From contig OZ252227.1 of the NCBI GenBank assembly GCA_965249175.1, positions 6,510,001 to 6,574,000 of the forward strand: a DNA stretch of 64,000 nt, written 5' to 3'. The notes under the pieces are model-generated. The model did not search any database, had not been told where the DNA came from, and saw nothing but the letters and a program-made list of their open reading frames with translations. The DNA comes from CAZYFH01 sp965249175. Its GTDB lineage: Bacteria > Acidobacteriota > Vicinamibacteria > Vicinamibacterales > UBA8438. Shown one piece after another: positions 46,273-55,328 of this stretch; the stretch's first letter is position 1; each line of letters starts with the position of its first letter. The position numbers were made by a program, and so were the translations under genes.

Positions 46273-46300
46273 AAGAGCCTCTCGATATCGAGAGGCTCTT
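46273..46300. terminator. 28-bp perfect palindrome, probable terminator
   Basis: AAGAGCCTCTCGAT followed directly by its reverse complement ATCGAGAGGCTCTT, between the end of the gene at 46336 and the start of the gene at 46248. No long T run follows, so it may also protect mRNA ends. Confidence 0.6.
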
Positions 46301-46335
46301 CCGCCCCAGGCCAAATTCCGCGCGTATCCGCGCTG

Positions 46336-47694
46336 CTATTGCTGGTCGGTGTCCGTCTGCGTGCGACGTACCCGCTCGGCCACCAGACGCTCATAGCCCT
46401 CGTCGTCGAGATGCGTCACGGCGATCCAGGCATGCGACATCTCGTCCGCCGTACGGCTACCGAGCCCCACCCATTGATTCGGATCGGGGTTCTGCCTGTT
46501 CCCGGCCGTGTTGTCGTAGTAGCCGGTGACTACCAGGACGGACCCCGCCGGCACGAGCGGTGCGGCGTCTTCTGCGTAGATGTGACTGGTGTGCCAGTCG
46601 TTGGTCCAGTTGGACACCGAGCTCACCATCTCCAGCTCGCCCGTCTGCGGATCGAAGATCTCGAGGGTCTTGCCCACCAGCCGGTAGTGACCGTGCGGCT
46701 GGAAGCTGTCGATCCGCACCGGGGTCTCGAAGGAATGGAACCCCTGTGTCATTGCCGTTCCGTGCGGTGCGAGCTCGAGCTCGCCGCCCTTCATCAGCAG
46801 GGAGTACAGCTTGAGATCCTGTTGGTACTTCGCCTGATGGCCCTCCGGATAGAGCCACACGCCCATCTCGATCACATCGTTCTCGACGACCTCGCCGGTC
46901 GGATAGTAGTGGACGTTCCAACTGACCATGGAGTTGGCCGGGAGGAGCCGACAGGCGTCCTCCGGAACAATCTCGCCGACCTTGCCGAGCGCGTACTCGG
47001 AGAACCGCTCGACCTCGACCCATTCCCCGCTCTCCTCGTCCAAGCCGAGGAACGTGCTGTTGGCGTGGTGCGCGGCGGCGCGCCCCTGGGGCGACGGCTT
47101 GACGGACACTGCCTTCATGCACCGATCCTCGGTCAGGCCGGTGGGCACGATCGGCCGCCACCAGACGTCCCCCCCTTCGGCCGCCACGGTGTACGGCTTC
47201 GTCCGGATCACCAGGTCCGGCGGGCCAAACTCATCCGCGTAGGGCCACTCGCTGAGATCCGGAAAGGACAGTGGCGGCGGGAGATCGGCAGGGTCGCCAA
47301 GGGGCGCGCCGTCGTCCACCCAGCGGGCTATCGTCTCGATTTCCGACAGGCTCAGCCGGAGGTCGTCCTTCAGCGCCTGAATACCGATGTCGCGGTCGTA
47401 CCGATAGGGCGGCATCTCGCCCAGCACCACGCGCTGCTTGATCGACCGGGCCCAAGGGCGCGCTTCCTGGTAGGTCGTGAGCGACATCGGGCCGATCGAG
47501 CCGGGCCGGTGGCACTGCTGGCAGTTCTTCTGGAAAATCGGGGCGATGTCCCGGGCGAAGGTCACCGCGTGCGCGTCGCCGGCCGGCTGGGCTGACGCGG
47601 GCGTGGCCCACCAGGTCGCACAGAGGACGGCGACGCCAAGACCCCAGACACCCATCCGGCTGCCCGACGGAGCGTGGAAGGGGACGACAAGCAT
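46336..47694 (-). CDS. Cytochrome c plus copper type II ascorbate-dependent monooxygenase-like protein
   Basis: 452 aa. Signal peptide ending ATPASAQ, then a cytochrome c domain (FARDIAPIFQKNCQQCHRPGSIGPM) with one CXXCH. The remaining ~300 residues follow the pattern of DBH-like monooxygenase proteins (AAAHHANSTFLG with a His-His copper pair; SMVSWNVHYYPTGE; SFQPHGHYRLVGKTLEIF; WHTSHIYAEDAAPLVPAGS). Together these suggest a periplasmic copper oxidase or monooxygenase with its own heme, but the reaction is not known. AGAGGTG precedes the ATG at good distance. The palindrome at 46273 would end the message. Confidence 0.72.
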   Translation of the reverse strand: MLVVPFHAPSGSRMGVWGLGVAVLCATWWATPASAQPAGDAHAVTFARDIAPIFQKNCQQCHRPGSIGPMSLTTYQEARPWARSIKQRVVLGEMPPYRYDRDIGIQALKDDLRLSLSEIETIARWVDDGAPLGDPADLPPPLSFPDLSEWPYADEFGPPDLVIRTKPYTVAAEGGDVWWRPIVPTGLTEDRCMKAVSVKPSPQGRAAAHHANSTFLGLDEESGEWVEVERFSEYALGKVGEIVPEDACRLLPANSMVSWNVHYYPTGEVVENDVIEMGVWLYPEGHQAKYQQDLKLYSLLMKGGELELAPHGTAMTQGFHSFETPVRIDSFQPHGHYRLVGKTLEIFDPQTGELEMVSSVSNWTNDWHTSHIYAEDAAPLVPAGSVLVVTGYYDNTAGNRQNPDPNQWVGLGSRTADEMSHAWIAVTHLDDEGYERLVAERVRRTQTDTDQQ

Positions 47695-47802
47695 ACCAAC
47701 ACCTCTCGGAGCACCCTGGGTTTCGATACACGCATCCTACTACAGACCGCCGCCATCATCCGCGCGGGAACCATCGCTTGGGGACGCCTTTCGTGGGACG
47801 CC

Positions 47803-48945
47803 TCAGGCGGCCGCCGGAATGAACGCCAGAAACCGCAGCGGGTTCTCGACCGTGAGCGTATTGATGGTCGCGTCATCAACGCCCGCCTCGCGCAGCATCG
47901 GCACGAACTGCGTGATTGTCTTCGCGTAGCCCGGGCCGCCGTTCTGTTGGAGATCGGAGGCCTGGGCGAAGTCGGAGGCCAGCAATACACGCTCGGTGTG
48001 GCCCGCGTCGAGCATGGCCAGGACCATCGGCACCTTGGGCCCGTCCGCCTCCGCGCCGCCACCCAGCCGGTCGAATCCGACATACGCACCGCGCGACGCG
48101 ATCGTCTTGTGCACGGCGGCTTCCGGGTCGGCCAGGCCGCCCATGTGGCCGATCACGACGCGGTCCGGGCTCACGCCGACGGACTCGAAGATGTCGAGCT
48201 GCGCGACCGCCTCCGCCCCGTTCGCCGTGTGCGTAAAGACCGGCAGATTGGTCAACAGGTGGGCCTTCCCGATCGCGTTGAAGACCTTGCGCTCGCCTTC
48301 AGTGAACTCCTCCGAGCTTGCGATCTCACCGAACGCTCCCCAGCCCTCGTCCCCGGCCGAGCCGGCGAGCGCCGCCGCAATCTCGTCGTCCGTCTGGCTC
48401 GCGAGCTCCGGTGGATGGAAAGGATCCGTGTAATACCCGCCGCTCGCGACGATCGCCATGCCGGACTGCTCCGAGATCGTCCGAAGGAACGCCTGGTCGC
48501 GACCCATGTCGGCATGCCCGCCGTCGACCAGCAGAGTGACACCGTCCTCGACCGCAGCCCGAAGCTCGGGCACGATCGCGTCGACGTGCTGCATGAAGTA
48601 CGGGGCATCGGGTGACCCGAGGAACACTTCCCGCGGTACGTTCGGGATGCCCACCAGCATTCGATCCCAGAACGCCATGTCCAACGACATGTGCTCGTGA
48701 AAGAGGGTTGCACCGCCACTCAACATCTCCGGCGCGACGTCGCCCAGCACGGTGCGCACGACGGCGCCGGCGGGGAACATCGAGGTCGGAGCTTCGGTGG
48801 CCGCGGCCGCGTCGGCGGGCGCCTCCGTCGGCTGGGGTGTGGTCGAGCCGCCACAGCCGGCCGCGAGGCCGACCCCTGCCAGACCCAGACGCCGCATCGC
48901 CTCCCGGCGACTCATCCGCATCCACTGATCGCTCGCTCGTACCAT
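47803..48945 (-). CDS. Phosphotriesterase-family metal hydrolase, lipoprotein
   Basis: 380 aa. A signal with a twin-arginine-like MSRREAMRRLG and a lipobox (AAGC) precedes the TIM barrel. Metal ligands are seen in FHEHMSLD (HxH), a Glu in FGEIASSEEFTEGE, VFTHTANGAE, IGHMGG and DFAQASD. The bridging residue is Glu, as in the phosphotriesterase homology proteins (PHP), not the carboxylated Lys of true phosphotriesterases. It is therefore more likely a lactonase or esterase than an organophosphate hydrolase. Start ATG at 48943-48945, preceded by GGAGGGC. Confidence 0.83.
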   Translation of the reverse strand: MVRASDQWMRMSRREAMRRLGLAGVGLAAGCGGSTTPQPTEAPADAAAATEAPTSMFPAGAVVRTVLGDVAPEMLSGGATLFHEHMSLDMAFWDRMLVGIPNVPREVFLGSPDAPYFMQHVDAIVPELRAAVEDGVTLLVDGGHADMGRDQAFLRTISEQSGMAIVASGGYYTDPFHPPELASQTDDEIAAALAGSAGDEGWGAFGEIASSEEFTEGERKVFNAIGKAHLLTNLPVFTHTANGAEAVAQLDIFESVGVSPDRVVIGHMGGLADPEAAVHKTIASRGAYVGFDRLGGGAEADGPKVPMVLAMLDAGHTERVLLASDFAQASDLQQNGGPGYAKTITQFVPMLREAGVDDATINTLTVENPLRFLAFIPAAA

Positions 48946-49053
48946 CTGTCCGCCCTCCTGATTTCCTCTCGCACGGTCGCGCGCCACGCGAAACGCGGCT
49001 ACCTTGATGTTCCCGCCGCTAGGCGGCGGCCGATGCCCTCCGCCCCGAGACCT

Positions 49054-49079
49054 TAACCCCAGAGCTCACTCTGGGGTTA
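49054..49079 (-). terminator. Hairpin overlapping the cyclase stop codon
   Basis: TAACCCCAGAG and CTCTGGGGTTA (11-bp stem, loop CTCA). The right arm contains the TAA stop of the upstream gene. The 15-base ACCCCAGAGCTCACT also occurs directly after arsR at 17325. Confidence 0.65.
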
Positions 49080-50060
49080 GAAGATGGCGATCGGGTTGAC
49101 GGGCGACCCAGTGCCGCCTGGCACGCGCAGCGGAGCCACCACGAGCATGAACTCCCAGCGGTTGAGCTCCGCTGCCGTCTCGGACGCTGCCTCGAGGTCG
49201 ATGTTGTCGAGCAGGTTGATCCCGCGCGCCACGATGGCGAAGCGGTGTATCGGGTTCACGTTGAGCCCCGGCACGCTGTCTGGCGCCTCGTGCACGGCGT
49301 CGGCACCGAGCAAGGCGACATCGCGCTCGGCGAGCAGCGGGATCGCCGAGGCGTCCCACCCAGACATGACCCCGGTCTCGCCGGTCGCCGCCCGGCGCGC
49401 CCAGCGGCCGGTGCGCAAGAGCAAGGCGTCGCCAGGCTCGATCGTGATCCCCGCGTACTCCTCCCACGCCTCGAGATCCTCGGGATAGACCTTGGTCCCC
49501 GGCTCGAGATACGGCACGCCCTTCAGGCGCGGGATGTCGACGAGGACGCCACGTGTCACGAGGCCGTTCTTCATCATCGTCGTGTCCATCTTCGAGCAAC
49601 CGTCATCGGTCACGACGTCCCGGAAGTCTGCGCCGCCGTAGATCTTGTCCTTGTAGAAGACGTGACAGAGGCCGTCGAGATGTGAGTACGTGATCCCGTG
49701 AAAGTAGACTTCGATGCGGTCGCCCGAGTTCTGGCCATCCGCGTTCACCGTCATTTGAAGCCGATACGGCTCACGCGCGTCGGCTGCCTCCTCGGTGAGG
49801 AAATCGTGGGCCAGGGAGACCGTGCGGCCGGTCCGGACGAGCGCAGCTGCCTGAAGCCGCTTTGCGTCGGTCATCAAGTTGGCGGCGCCCATCTCGTCGT
49901 CCTCACCCCACCGACCCCAGTTGGAGTACTCCTCCATCCAGCGGTCGAACTGCGCGACCGAGGTCGGCTCACGGGTCTCAGGCCGGGTGAACGACGACGT
50001 CCCACAGGCCGACACCGTGATTCCGAGCAGGAGCACTCGAGCGACTCTATTCAGTTCCAT
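49077..50060 (-). CDS. Cyclase family protein (kynurenine formamidase-like), lipoprotein
   Basis: 327 aa. Lipoprotein signal (LLLGITVSACG), then the cyclase fold: TVSLAHDFLTEEA, HGITYSHLDGLCHVFYKDK (the metal-binding HxGTHxDxxxH motif in modified form), TRGVLVDIPRLKGV, GDALLLRTGRW and the C-terminal HEAPDSVPGLNVNPIHRFAI. Such proteins hydrolyse or cyclise small amides or lactones using Mn or Zn. It is probably anchored outside the cytoplasm. ATG 50058-50060 is chosen because AAGG lies eight bases upstream. A GTG nine bases earlier is possible. The stop lies within a hairpin. Confidence 0.8.
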   Translation of the reverse strand: MELNRVARVLLLGITVSACGTSSFTRPETREPTSVAQFDRWMEEYSNWGRWGEDDEMGAANLMTDAKRLQAAALVRTGRTVSLAHDFLTEEAADAREPYRLQMTVNADGQNSGDRIEVYFHGITYSHLDGLCHVFYKDKIYGGADFRDVVTDDGCSKMDTTMMKNGLVTRGVLVDIPRLKGVPYLEPGTKVYPEDLEAWEEYAGITIEPGDALLLRTGRWARRAATGETGVMSGWDASAIPLLAERDVALLGADAVHEAPDSVPGLNVNPIHRFAIVARGINLLDNIDLEAASETAAELNRWEFMLVVAPLRVPGGTGSPVNPIAIF

Positions 50061-50137
50061 GGCCACCACCTTACTACCATTGGCGTGGTACGAACCGCCT
50101 TCACGGGAGCACGCCGGACGGCTGGTACAGTGTTCAT

Positions 50138-51439
50138 GTGGGAAGCCGCGCCGAACGCGAGGTGCTGACCGTCGCCGGGCGCGAGCTGTCGATCTCGAAC
50201 CCGCGGAAAGTGCTCTTTCCGCAGGCGGGTCACACCAAGCTCGACCTCGTTCGCTATTACCTCGCGGTGGCCGAGGGCGCGCTGCGCGGCGCTGGCGGTC
50301 GACCGTGCGTACTGGTGCGCTACCCGAACGGCATCGCGGAAGAGTTCTTCTACCAGAAGCGGGCGCCGCGGTCGCGGCCGGCGTGGATCGAGGTCGCCAC
50401 GCTGCGCTTTCCGTCCGGCCGCTCGGCCGAGGAGGTGGTGCCGCGCGATGCGGCCGCGCTCGGTTGGATGGCCAACCTCGCCTGTCTCGAGCTGCACCCG
50501 CACCCGGTGCGAAAGGAGGACCTCGACCATCCCGACGAGTTGCGCATCGACCTGGATCCGGTGCCTGGCGTCACCTGGGCGCAGCTGCGCGAGGTGGCGA
50601 ACGTCGTGCGCGCCACGATGGACGACGTTGGGCTCATCGGCTGGCCGAAGACGTCGGGCTCCCGGGGGATGCACGTCAACGTACGCATCGAGCCACGCTG
50701 GACGTTTGACGAGGTGCGGCGAGCGGCGCTCGCGTTCGCGCGCGTCGTCGAGGGGAAGGCGCCCGGTCTCGCGACCAGCGAGTGGTGGAAGGAGAAGCGC
50801 CACGGTGTGTTCCTCGACTACAACCAGAACGCGAAGGACCGCACGGTGGCGAGCGCGTACTCGGTGCGTCCAACGCCCGATGCACGCGTCTCGGCACCGC
50901 TGAGCTGGAACGAGATCGACGCGTGTGATCCTCGGGACTTCACGCTCAGCACCATGCCGTCACGTGTCGCCGATCTGGGTGACCCACACGCGTCGATCGA
51001 CGCACACCCGTGCACCATCGCGCCGCTCCTCGAACTGGCCGCGCGTCACGAGGGCGAGGGGCGAGGCGACGCGCCGTGGCCGCCCCACTACCGCAAACAG
51101 GCCGGCGAGCCACCGCGGGTGCAGCCGTCGCGTCGGCGCGCCCCCCCGCATCCGCTGATCGAGATCGGGCGAGCCAGCCGGAAAGAAGATGCGCTCGCCG
51201 GCTTGGAACGCTGGAAGGGCCGCCACCCCGAGGCGGCCGCGCACCTGGCGCCGGCCGACGTACTCGTCGACGCCATGCGCGGGCGGTTCAGCACGTGGAC
51301 CCGCATCCGCGTGAACCTCCGTCACATCCCGGAGGCACAGCGACCGCCGCAGGAAGCGCTCAACCCCGACGAGCCGCTCGGAGCCGGACGGCGCGCTCAA
51401 CTGCGCCGCGCCGCGCCAAAGACCTTGTCGAGCTCGTAG
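50138..51439 (+). CDS. LigD-type primase-polymerase (AEP superfamily)
   Basis: 433 aa. The first ~300 residues match the polymerase module of bacterial LigD: SNPRKVLFPQAGHTKLDLVRYY, LVRYPNGIAEEFFYQKRAP, ALGWMANLACLELHPHP, the catalytic DELRIDLDP (two Asp), GWPKTSGSRGMHVNV and VFLDYNQNAKDRTVASAYSVRP. This enzyme fills gaps with ribo- or deoxynucleotides during end joining. A C-terminal extension (DUF-like, basic, WTRIRVNLRHIPEAQRPPQE) is unlike full LigD. The separate ligase gene is convergent and overlaps by 43 bases. No Ku gene is in the window. Confidence 0.87.
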   Translation: MGSRAEREVLTVAGRELSISNPRKVLFPQAGHTKLDLVRYYLAVAEGALRGAGGRPCVLVRYPNGIAEEFFYQKRAPRSRPAWIEVATLRFPSGRSAEEVVPRDAAALGWMANLACLELHPHPVRKEDLDHPDELRIDLDPVPGVTWAQLREVANVVRATMDDVGLIGWPKTSGSRGMHVNVRIEPRWTFDEVRRAALAFARVVEGKAPGLATSEWWKEKRHGVFLDYNQNAKDRTVASAYSVRPTPDARVSAPLSWNEIDACDPRDFTLSTMPSRVADLGDPHASIDAHPCTIAPLLELAARHEGEGRGDAPWPPHYRKQAGEPPRVQPSRRRAPPHPLIEIGRASRKEDALAGLERWKGRHPEAAAHLAPADVLVDAMRGRFSTWTRIRVNLRHIPEAQRPPQEALNPDEPLGAGRRAQLRRAAPKTLSSS

Positions 51440-52515
51440 GGCGCCGTCACCTCGAGCTGGGCGTAATCACATGCGGCCGGCGGCTTGTCGGGGCGCCAGC
51501 GCCGAAAGACCGCCGCGTGGCGAAAGCGCGATCCCTGCATGTGGTCGTACTTGACCTCGCAGACCCGCTCAATCCGCAGCGGCTCCCAGGAGAGATCCTT
51601 GCCGGCGCTCCACCTGCTCTGTCCACCCGGCATGCGTGTCGTGCTGCTCGCTGCCCGCGCGCGGTCCCGCCACGGGTGCTGCTCGAGCGCCCGATCACGC
51701 AGCGGGGCCAGCTCCGCGGCCAGCCGTTCGCGCATCGCCATCGTGAACGAGGACGTGACGCCGACATGGTGCAGCTTCCCGCTGGCGTCGTAGAGGCCGA
51801 GCAGCAGCGAACCCACGAGCCGGTCCGGACCACGCTTGTGCCACCGGAAGCCGCCCACCACGCAGTCGGCCGACCGCACGTGCTTGATCTTGATCATGGT
51901 CCGCTTACCCGGTTCGTAGCAGGCTTGCTCCGGCTTGGCGATCACGCCGTCCAATCCGGCGCCCTCGAACCGCACGAGCCAGTCGGACGCAACAGCCGGG
52001 TCACGCGTGAGCGGCGTGAGGTGAATCGGCGGGACGTTACCGGCCAGCAGCTGCTCCAGCTCGTCGCGGCGTTCGCGTTGCGGCCGCGCGCGGAGATCGC
52101 GGCCAGCCGCGGCGACCAGGTCGAACGCGACGAACGCCGCCGGCGTCGCTTCGGCCAGTCGGGCGACACGTGAAGCGGCGGGGTGCAGACGAAGCTGGAG
52201 CGCGCCGAAATCGAGGCCCCGAGACGTCGGGATCACGATCTCGCCGTCGAGGATGCAGCCGTCGGGCAGCGCCGCGAGAAGGATTGCGTCGAGCTCGGGG
52301 AAGTAGCGGCCGAGCGGTTTGCTGTCCCGGCTCTGGAGGTACACCTCGGAGCCCCCCCGGAACACCAACGCCCGAAACCCGTCCCACTTGGGCTCGTACG
52401 CGTAGCCGCCGCCGACCGGCAGCTCGGCAGCCGCCTTCGCCAGCATGGGCGCGATCGGCGGCGGGATCGGAAAAGGGTCGCCCACCGAAGTCAGTCTAGC
52501 AGCGTGTGTTGCCAT
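51397..52515 (-). CDS. ATP-dependent DNA ligase (LigC/LigD-ligase type)
   Basis: 372 aa. Adenylation domain with the nucleotide-binding lysine in YEPKWDGFRAL, motif III-like FVAFDLVAAAGRDL, and GLDGVIAKP and KIKHVRSADCVVGG motifs IV/V. The OB domain follows (GSLLLGLYDASGKLHHVGVTSSF; WEPLRIERVCEVKYDHMQGSRFRH). The size fits stand-alone ligases of the LigC type. It would seal nicks, working with the convergent primase-polymerase in nonhomologous end joining or gap repair. Start ATG at 52513-52515. The frame runs upstream to 52956 but that part lies over the MBL gene and is not family-like. Confidence 0.87.
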   Translation of the reverse strand: MATHAARLTSVGDPFPIPPPIAPMLAKAAAELPVGGGYAYEPKWDGFRALVFRGGSEVYLQSRDSKPLGRYFPELDAILLAALPDGCILDGEIVIPTSRGLDFGALQLRLHPAASRVARLAEATPAAFVAFDLVAAAGRDLRARPQRERRDELEQLLAGNVPPIHLTPLTRDPAVASDWLVRFEGAGLDGVIAKPEQACYEPGKRTMIKIKHVRSADCVVGGFRWHKRGPDRLVGSLLLGLYDASGKLHHVGVTSSFTMAMRERLAAELAPLRDRALEQHPWRDRARAASSTTRMPGGQSRWSAGKDLSWEPLRIERVCEVKYDHMQGSRFRHAAVFRRWRPDKPPAACDYAQLEVTAPYELDKVFGAARRS

Positions 52516-52548
52516 TGCGGGGCCGGGCCTATAGCCTTGCCTCGCTCC

Positions 52549-53610
52549 ATGGTCTCGACCCCGCGGTTCGCGATCGTCGCCAGTGTCCTGGCCCTCCTCG
52601 CGACTCCTCCCGCGGCGACGCAGGAGGCGGCGCTGCGTGTCTACTTCGTCGATGTTGAGGGCGGGCAGGCCACGCTCGTGGTCTCGCCGTCGGGCGAGTC
52701 GCTCCTCATCGACAGCGGCTTCCCGGGGGACCGCGACGCTGACCGGATTCTCGCCGCCGCCACGGAGGCGGGCGTCGACCGGATCGACTACCACATGGTC
52801 ACCCACCTCCATGGTGATCACCTGGGGAGCACGCCAGTCCTCGCGACGAAACTGCCCATCCTCAACTACGTGGATGTTGGCGAACCGTTGGAGCCCAACA
52901 GCCGCAGCGCGGGCGCGTATGCGGCCTATGCCGACGCGCGGCGAAACGGCCGCCACATCATCGCGAGAGCCGGAGAGCGGATCCCGATCGGTGGCCTAGA
53001 CGTGCAGATCGTCATCGCCGGCGGAACGGCATTGGCGGACCCGTTGCCGGGCGCAGGGGCGCCCAATGCACTCTGCCGTGACTTCTCACCGCTGCCTCGT
53101 GACGACAGCGAGGACGCACGCTCGGTCGGCGTCGTGATCACACACGGGACCTTCAGCATGGTGGACCTCGGCGATCTGACCTGGAACAAGGAGCACGATC
53201 TGGCGTGTCCGACCCACACGCTCGGGCGAATCGACCTGTATCTAGCCACCCGCCACGGTCTCGACGGCGCCGGCCTCCCGGCGCTGGTCCACGGGATGCA
53301 GCCGAGAGTGGCCGTGATCAACAACGGCGGGACCAAGGGCGCGTCGCCGGACCACTTTCGGACGATCACGTCTTCGCCCGGACTCGAAGACGTCTGGCAG
53401 CTGCACTACTCGATGCCGAGAGACGGCATCCCGCAGCTCCATGAGACGACGCGCCCCGGGGGGCCGGATTTGAATACCGCGGAGTCGTTCATCGCCAACC
53501 TCGACGACACGACCGCTCACCACCTCGTGCTAACCGCGCGGATGGACGGCAGCTTCGTACTGGCTAATCCTAGAAACGGGCAGACCAAGAGCTACCCGCG
53601 GCGCCCGTAG
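52549..53610 (+). CDS. Exported metallo-beta-lactamase-fold hydrolase
   Basis: 353 aa. The signal peptide (VASVLALLATPPAATQ) is followed by a ComEC/Rec2-like MBL domain: VYFVDVEGGQATLVV, LLIDSGFPGD, and the metal site THLHGDHLG. Later VVITHGTFSMVDLGDLTWNKE and AVINNGGTKGAS fit the same group. It binds two metals. The substrate is unknown. It is divergent from the ligase gene, with 33 bases between the starts. Confidence 0.83.
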   Translation: MVSTPRFAIVASVLALLATPPAATQEAALRVYFVDVEGGQATLVVSPSGESLLIDSGFPGDRDADRILAAATEAGVDRIDYHMVTHLHGDHLGSTPVLATKLPILNYVDVGEPLEPNSRSAGAYAAYADARRNGRHIIARAGERIPIGGLDVQIVIAGGTALADPLPGAGAPNALCRDFSPLPRDDSEDARSVGVVITHGTFSMVDLGDLTWNKEHDLACPTHTLGRIDLYLATRHGLDGAGLPALVHGMQPRVAVINNGGTKGASPDHFRTITSSPGLEDVWQLHYSMPRDGIPQLHETTRPGGPDLNTAESFIANLDDTTAHHLVLTARMDGSFVLANPRNGQTKSYPRRP

Positions 53611-53666
53611 ATATGACGTCGCCCGTCAACTGATCGCTCAGGCCGAACGCCGAGAGGGAGATTCCG

Positions 53667-55328
53667 ATGCGTCGATTTGCATGTGCGGTGGTGCTCGCGA
53701 CGGTCACGAGTGGTGGCGGGGCGCAGGCGCAGGAGCGGGCATTCAAGCCCGTCACCGACGCCATGCTGCAGAACCCCGACCCGGCCGACTGGCTGAACTG
53801 GCGACGGACACTCGACGGCTGGGGCTATAGCCCGCTTGACCAGATCGACAGGGAGAACGCCCACCGACTCCAGCTCGCCTGGGCCTGGCAGATGGGCGAG
53901 GGGGTCAATCAGCCGACGCCGCTCGTGCACGACGGCGTGATGTTTCTCCCAAATCCGGACAACGTCGTGCAAGCCGTGGACGCGGTCACCGGGGACCGCA
54001 TCTGGGAGTATCGACGCGAGTTCGTTGACATGACCGAGTCGGTGCTAAGCCCGCGCAGCCGGTCGATCGCGATCTACGGCGACAAGATCTACCTCAACAC
54101 GGCTGACGCTCACATCGTCGCGCTCGATGCGCGAACCGGCGATGTCGCGTGGGACCACGAGGTGGCCGATAACGCCCTCGGATACCGCTATACGAGCGGG
54201 CCGATCGTGGCGAACGGCAACATCGTCGCGGGCATGACCGGGTGCGAACACTACAAGGACGATGTCTGCTTCATCTCGGCTCACGATGCCGACACCGGCG
54301 AACAGATCTGGCGTAGGTCGACCGTCGCGCGCCCCGGAGAACCGGGCGGCGACACGTGGGGCGACCTCCCGCTGATGTTCCGCGCAGGCGGCGATTCTTG
54401 GATACCAGGCAGCTACGATCCGGCCACCAACCTCACCTACTGGTCCACCTCACAAGCAAAGCCGTGGGCCCGCCTGCAGCGCGAAACCGATGGCGACGCG
54501 CTCTATACGAACAGCGTGCTGGCGCTCGACGCGGACACGGGCGAGTTGGCCTGGTACTACCAGTTCAGTCCGGGCGAGACCCATGACCTCGACGATGTGT
54601 TCGAGAGCACGCTCATCGATCACAACGGACGCCGCTCGCTGTTCAAGATGGGCAAGCTCGGCATCCTGTGGGAGCTCGACCGGACCACCGGCGAATTCGT
54701 GGCAGCCCACGACCTCGGCTATCAGAACGTCGTCGATGTTGATCTGCAGACGGGCAAGGTGACCAACCGCCCGGAGAAGCTCCCGGAGCCGGGCGTCCCG
54801 CTTGATTTCTGTCCCGACTTCGGCGGCATCCGCAACTGGCGCGCGTCGGCCTACCACCCCGAGACGCGCGCACTCTACATCCCCATCCATCCGACCTGCG
54901 TCACCGGCGCGTTCACGCCGCTAGAGAAAACGCCTGGGGCGAGCTATTACCAGAACACCGGCTGGCTCTCCCGCGGGAGCACGGTTCACCCGGACAGCCC
55001 GGACCACCGCGGACACCTGATCGCGATGGACATCGCCAGCGGCCGGATCCTATGGCGGCACTCCATGGCGACGCGTCCGCAGGCGGCGGCGCTGACGACC
55101 GGCGGCGGTCTTGTGGTGAGCGCGGACAGCGATCGCAATCTCAACGTCCATGACGTCGCGACGGGCGACGTCCTCTTCCACACGCGCCTACCCGCCTCCG
55201 CGCAGGGGTTCCCGATCACGTACGCGGTCGATGGCCGCCAGTATCTGGCGGTGCCGGTCGGGGGCGACCGATCGAACGCGGTCTTCGCCTTCGCGCTGCC
55301 GGAGTCGAACGCCGGCGCGCGGCGCTGA
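53667..55328 (+). CDS. PQQ-dependent dehydrogenase (quinoprotein)
   Basis: 553 aa. Signal peptide, then ADWLNWRRTLDGWGYSPLDQIDRENAHRLQLAWAW, typical of PQQ alcohol dehydrogenases. Propeller docking motifs recur (AVDAVTGDRIWEYRRE; ALDARTGDVAWDHE; AHDADTGEQIWRRS; ALDADTGELAWYYQ; AMDIASGRILWRH). YYQFSPGETHDLDDVFE holds the acidic catalytic region. It is clearly related to the gene at 21632, sharing the DAM...NPDPADWL opening. No heme domain. Its stop overlaps the VOC gene start (TGATG), so both are translated together. Confidence 0.87.
   Translation: MRRFACAVVLATVTSGGGAQAQERAFKPVTDAMLQNPDPADWLNWRRTLDGWGYSPLDQIDRENAHRLQLAWAWQMGEGVNQPTPLVHDGVMFLPNPDNVVQAVDAVTGDRIWEYRREFVDMTESVLSPRSRSIAIYGDKIYLNTADAHIVALDARTGDVAWDHEVADNALGYRYTSGPIVANGNIVAGMTGCEHYKDDVCFISAHDADTGEQIWRRSTVARPGEPGGDTWGDLPLMFRAGGDSWIPGSYDPATNLTYWSTSQAKPWARLQRETDGDALYTNSVLALDADTGELAWYYQFSPGETHDLDDVFESTLIDHNGRRSLFKMGKLGILWELDRTTGEFVAAHDLGYQNVVDVDLQTGKVTNRPEKLPEPGVPLDFCPDFGGIRNWRASAYHPETRALYIPIHPTCVTGAFTPLEKTPGASYYQNTGWLSRGSTVHPDSPDHRGHLIAMDIASGRILWRHSMATRPQAAALTTGGGLVVSADSDRNLNVHDVATGDVLFHTRLPASAQGFPITYAVDGRQYLAVPVGGDRSNAVFAFALPESNAGARR

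Noticed and set aside
52516..52956. N-terminal extension of the DNA ligase
   Set aside because: It would overlap the divergent MBL gene and its composition is shadow-like. The ATG at 52515 leads directly into the ligase fold.
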